Below are positions 61,501 to 64,000 of a stretch of DNA of 64,000 nt, piece after piece; the first letter of the stretch is position 1; the number at the start of each line of letters is the position of its first letter. The position numbers and the translations under genes are program-made. The notes beneath the pieces are model-generated. The model had not been told where the DNA came from and ran no database searches. It saw only the letters and a program-made list of their open reading frames with translations. Source of the DNA: Anastatus disparis (Eukaryota; Arthropoda; Insecta; Hymenoptera; Eupelmidae); contig JAFFSR010000239.1 in assembly GCA_017163975.1 (NCBI GenBank), positions 310,001-374,000 of the forward strand, given 5' to 3'.

Positions 61501-64000
61501 ATTAAAATAATTTATTATTTAAATATTAGTCATGTCACAAATTTTTTATTTCACAGCCTAGTGAGAAAAATAGATGTATTGATTGACAAATACTTAATGA
61601 TTCTAATGAATAAGAAGATTGTATTTAATTATTTTTTATTGATAAAAAATAATATTATTAATATTGTTTTTTATTTACAAAAAAAGGCAACTAGTGAAAC
61701 TTATTTGGTTATAAAATTTTATTAAAAATTGAATAGACCCTATTACTTTGTAAAATATTAAAATTGAAACCAAAGAAATTTTAATCAATTAATAATATTA
61801 ATATCAACAGATAACACCACCTTTGGATGTAGAAACACTTTCTCAAACACTCAAAGACAAAAACATCCAAGCTTCAACTTTGAAATTTGGGTTCCTTGGT
61901 CTTGGAATCATGGGTAGTGGAATTGTTAAAAATCTTCTAAATAGTGGGCACAAAGTCATTGTTTGGAATAGGACACAAGAAAAGGTATGTTTATTTTTTT
62001 TTATTAAAGAATTCGGTTTTGAAAATATCCTTTCCCTTAGAAGAGAAATGAAATTCATAAAATATTTTATGTTACATCATGTAATATATTTATATTACTT
62101 TATATATCATTCTTAAGAATCATTATTGAAAATCATTTGCATATTTATAAAGTTTTTTAACATATACAATAAACAAGCAAGAAATTCATTTATTTTATGA
62201 TGCATTGTTTACAAAATGGAATACCCTAAACAAATATTTATAAATAATTTCTAATAACCTTATATCTAAAAATATAATTATATGACTTTAATTAATTACA
62301 AAAATCAAACTTAAAAAATTAATAAAAATTAAATAAATCCTAAATGATACATTTTATATTTATAACTGCCTTTAAATTAATAAGGTTAAGAATAATAAAA
62401 AAAAACTTGAAACTTACTCATTAAAAAGAAAATCAATAAATGTGAATGTCTACATTAGATTACATATTTGAAATATATAAACAATATAATCACAACATCA
62501 AATCATTATTATGATTCACTTAATAAAAGTTGATAAATTAAAATTTATTACTTAAATGTTATTAATAATTATTCTAAAGTGTCCAGTCCTGTGAACCAAA
62601 GCAAAGTGTTATTGCTTGTTTCACAAGTGATGGGTGAATGTTTATTGCATTAAACATTCAATACTTAATAATAATTAAGAAAAAGTTAAGGATAAGGTAA
62701 TCAGGTTATGAGTGATAACTCAACTTTAATAACAGCTTTTAATTTTATTTCAACTAAGCAGCACAGTAGATTTCGCTTACGAAGCGCATAGTTCTCTTTT
62801 TTTTTATGTATCAACATTATAAGTATGAAAAGACTAAATTTGGTTGTCTTCATTGTGATTCGCTTACTTTTCGTCGTTCGCTTACTCACGTTTTATCATC
62901 TCATGTGTAACATGCATTTAATATATATATTTTTCACAATAGAGAAATCACCAAAATTCAATATATACGTTTAATATAAACATTTATAATACCCTTGTAA
63001 ATTCTGATTATCAACATTAGCTACATTATTATTGTTATCGTTTAAAATCGGCAAAAATCAATTTGCATTCGTAGAAAAAGTTAGTCTTGTAGAAAAATTT
63101 CAATTTTAAACTCATTATACACCTTAAACTAAATTTCCTCGTCATAGGATAAAAAGCTTATATTAAAAAAAAACACAAAAATAACAACGTATTACATTTT
63201 GAGCTGATATGCTTATAGCTGATAATAAAGTGATATAAGTGATGATATCTATTATAACACGTTTTTTATTATTATTTCTTTAAGCAGCGCGTTTTAGCTA
63301 CTTGTAATCGATATTATTTTCTAAGTACAAAATTATCGTTATACAATTGCAATTCATTTCCAGTCCCTTATTTCCTTTCATTTTTAGGACCGGCAAAAAT
63401 CTATATATAGACGCTACTCCCTCAGCACAATCTTTACGTACAATATATCGATGATATTTTAAGTTATTTTTAACTACTATTCTGATGATCCAAATATAAT
63501 TGATATATTTTAATAGTTCATTATTAATTATAAAATTTATTTATTTTTCATCGAACGATAGATTTTCGGTATTTAATATTGACTTTGATTTAAAGAAAAC
63601 TGATATAAAAAATGTTTAATTATTAGAAAATTATTTTATTTTTTTTTAATGCTTTGGAATTTTTGTAATTTGAGAATAAAAAATCTAACAAATTAATGAC
63701 TAAAAAATTTGGAAATATTCGTGCTTTCCATATTTGTATGTAAAAAGTTCATGCCAATGTGATTATTATCATATTAAATTGATTTTTCAATATAAGATTG
63801 AACAGAAACAAAATTATTACATCGACTACTTTTCGTATACATTTATAATCAATATAAATTGTATATATTTATGACGTATACATTAGTATAAAAATATTGA
63901 CATACTCAAATTAAAATTCAAAGCTTGATACAGTGATTCGATCAGCCGGTACTTGGACACCAGCTGGTATTTGGACAAAATTAAATATAATTTTTGTACA
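58548..64000 (+). CDS. Glyr1: GLYR1/NDF (N-PAC), 5' part, cut by window end
   Basis: Nuclear nucleosome-interacting factor, also called NP60 or NDF, that binds H3K36-methylated chromatin and assists transcription elongation. Seven coding exons are visible: 58548-58588, 58770-58806, 60199-60287, 60398-60524, 60612-60716, 61050-61244 and 61811-61984, giving 256 residues in frame. The N-terminal PWWP domain spans about 6-98 (FKLGDLVWAKMKGFSPWPGR; later FFFGSNNYGWIDE and KPYQEHK). A Ser/Lys-rich basic linker with ERRPAKKQR follows. The beta-hydroxyacid dehydrogenase-like domain then begins with the Rossmann motif GFLGLGIMGSG (about 222-232). The rest of that domain should lie beyond 64000, so whether catalytic residues are retained cannot be seen. 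Intron 2 is about 1.4 kb and the last visible intron exceeds 2 kb. Confidence 0.92.
59070..59100. repeat. Perfect short palindrome in Glyr1 intron 2
   Basis: Fifteen-base arms (CAACATTTAATTATT and its reverse complement) around a single A. Confidence 0.85.
61985..64000 (+). other. Glyr1 intron 7, running off the window
   Basis: AT-rich intronic sequence. I saw no exon continuing the dehydrogenase domain in the open phase. At 63945-63979 there are two imperfect 18-bp units (CAGCCGGTACTTGGACAC, CAGCTGGTATTTGGACAA), possibly the edge of a repeat that continues to the right. Confidence 0.5.

Overview
This is a eukaryotic nuclear window from a very AT-rich insect genome. Coding regions are split by many short GT-AG introns, intergenic DNA is full of poly-A/T and TA microsatellites, and the genes are ordinary animal ones (axonemal dynein, DRC, prefoldin, NDFIP, GLYR1). 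The high intron count (68 coding exons in one dynein gene) and composition would suit a hymenopteran such as a parasitoid wasp, but that is inference. No prokaryotic feature, CRISPR array or viral gene was recognised.

Layout. 1-5.6 kb: noncoding DNA with possible 5' exons of a gene running off the left edge and one tRNA-derived SINE. 5675-6052 (-): prefoldin subunit 1, head-to-head with 6800-9970 (+): mitochondrial ribosomal protein bL19m, whose last intron carries a MITE-like palindrome and a second SINE copy. 10680-17909 (-): a ZMYM/woc-type zinc-finger protein (13 coding exons, about 1599 aa). 21968-25337 (+): a single-pass membrane protein with the LIR/FIR layout of the ER-phagy receptor CCPG1. 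26889-29099 (+): a DRC10/DRC9-like dynein regulatory complex subunit. 29496-52656 (+): a complete outer-arm beta-type axonemal dynein heavy chain (Dhc93AB; DNAH9/11/17 group), for which all 68 coding exons join in frame to 4535 aa. 53051-53122 (-): tRNA-Gln(CTG). 54227-56440 (-): a NEDD4-family-interacting protein (Ndfip). 58548 to beyond the right edge (+): the 5' part of a GLYR1/NDF gene (PWWP plus the start of a dehydrogenase-like domain).

The DRC subunit and the dynein heavy chain are two axoneme genes in tandem only about 400 bp apart, so they may share ciliary or sperm expression. The other genes are housekeeping or regulatory and show no obvious joint pathway. The most unusual DNA is a 744-bp near-perfect foldback element filling dynein intron 26, plus several smaller palindromic elements in other introns. 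Splice junctions were assigned by eye from GT/AG signals, frame continuity and family similarity, without transcript data; a few weak donors are flagged.
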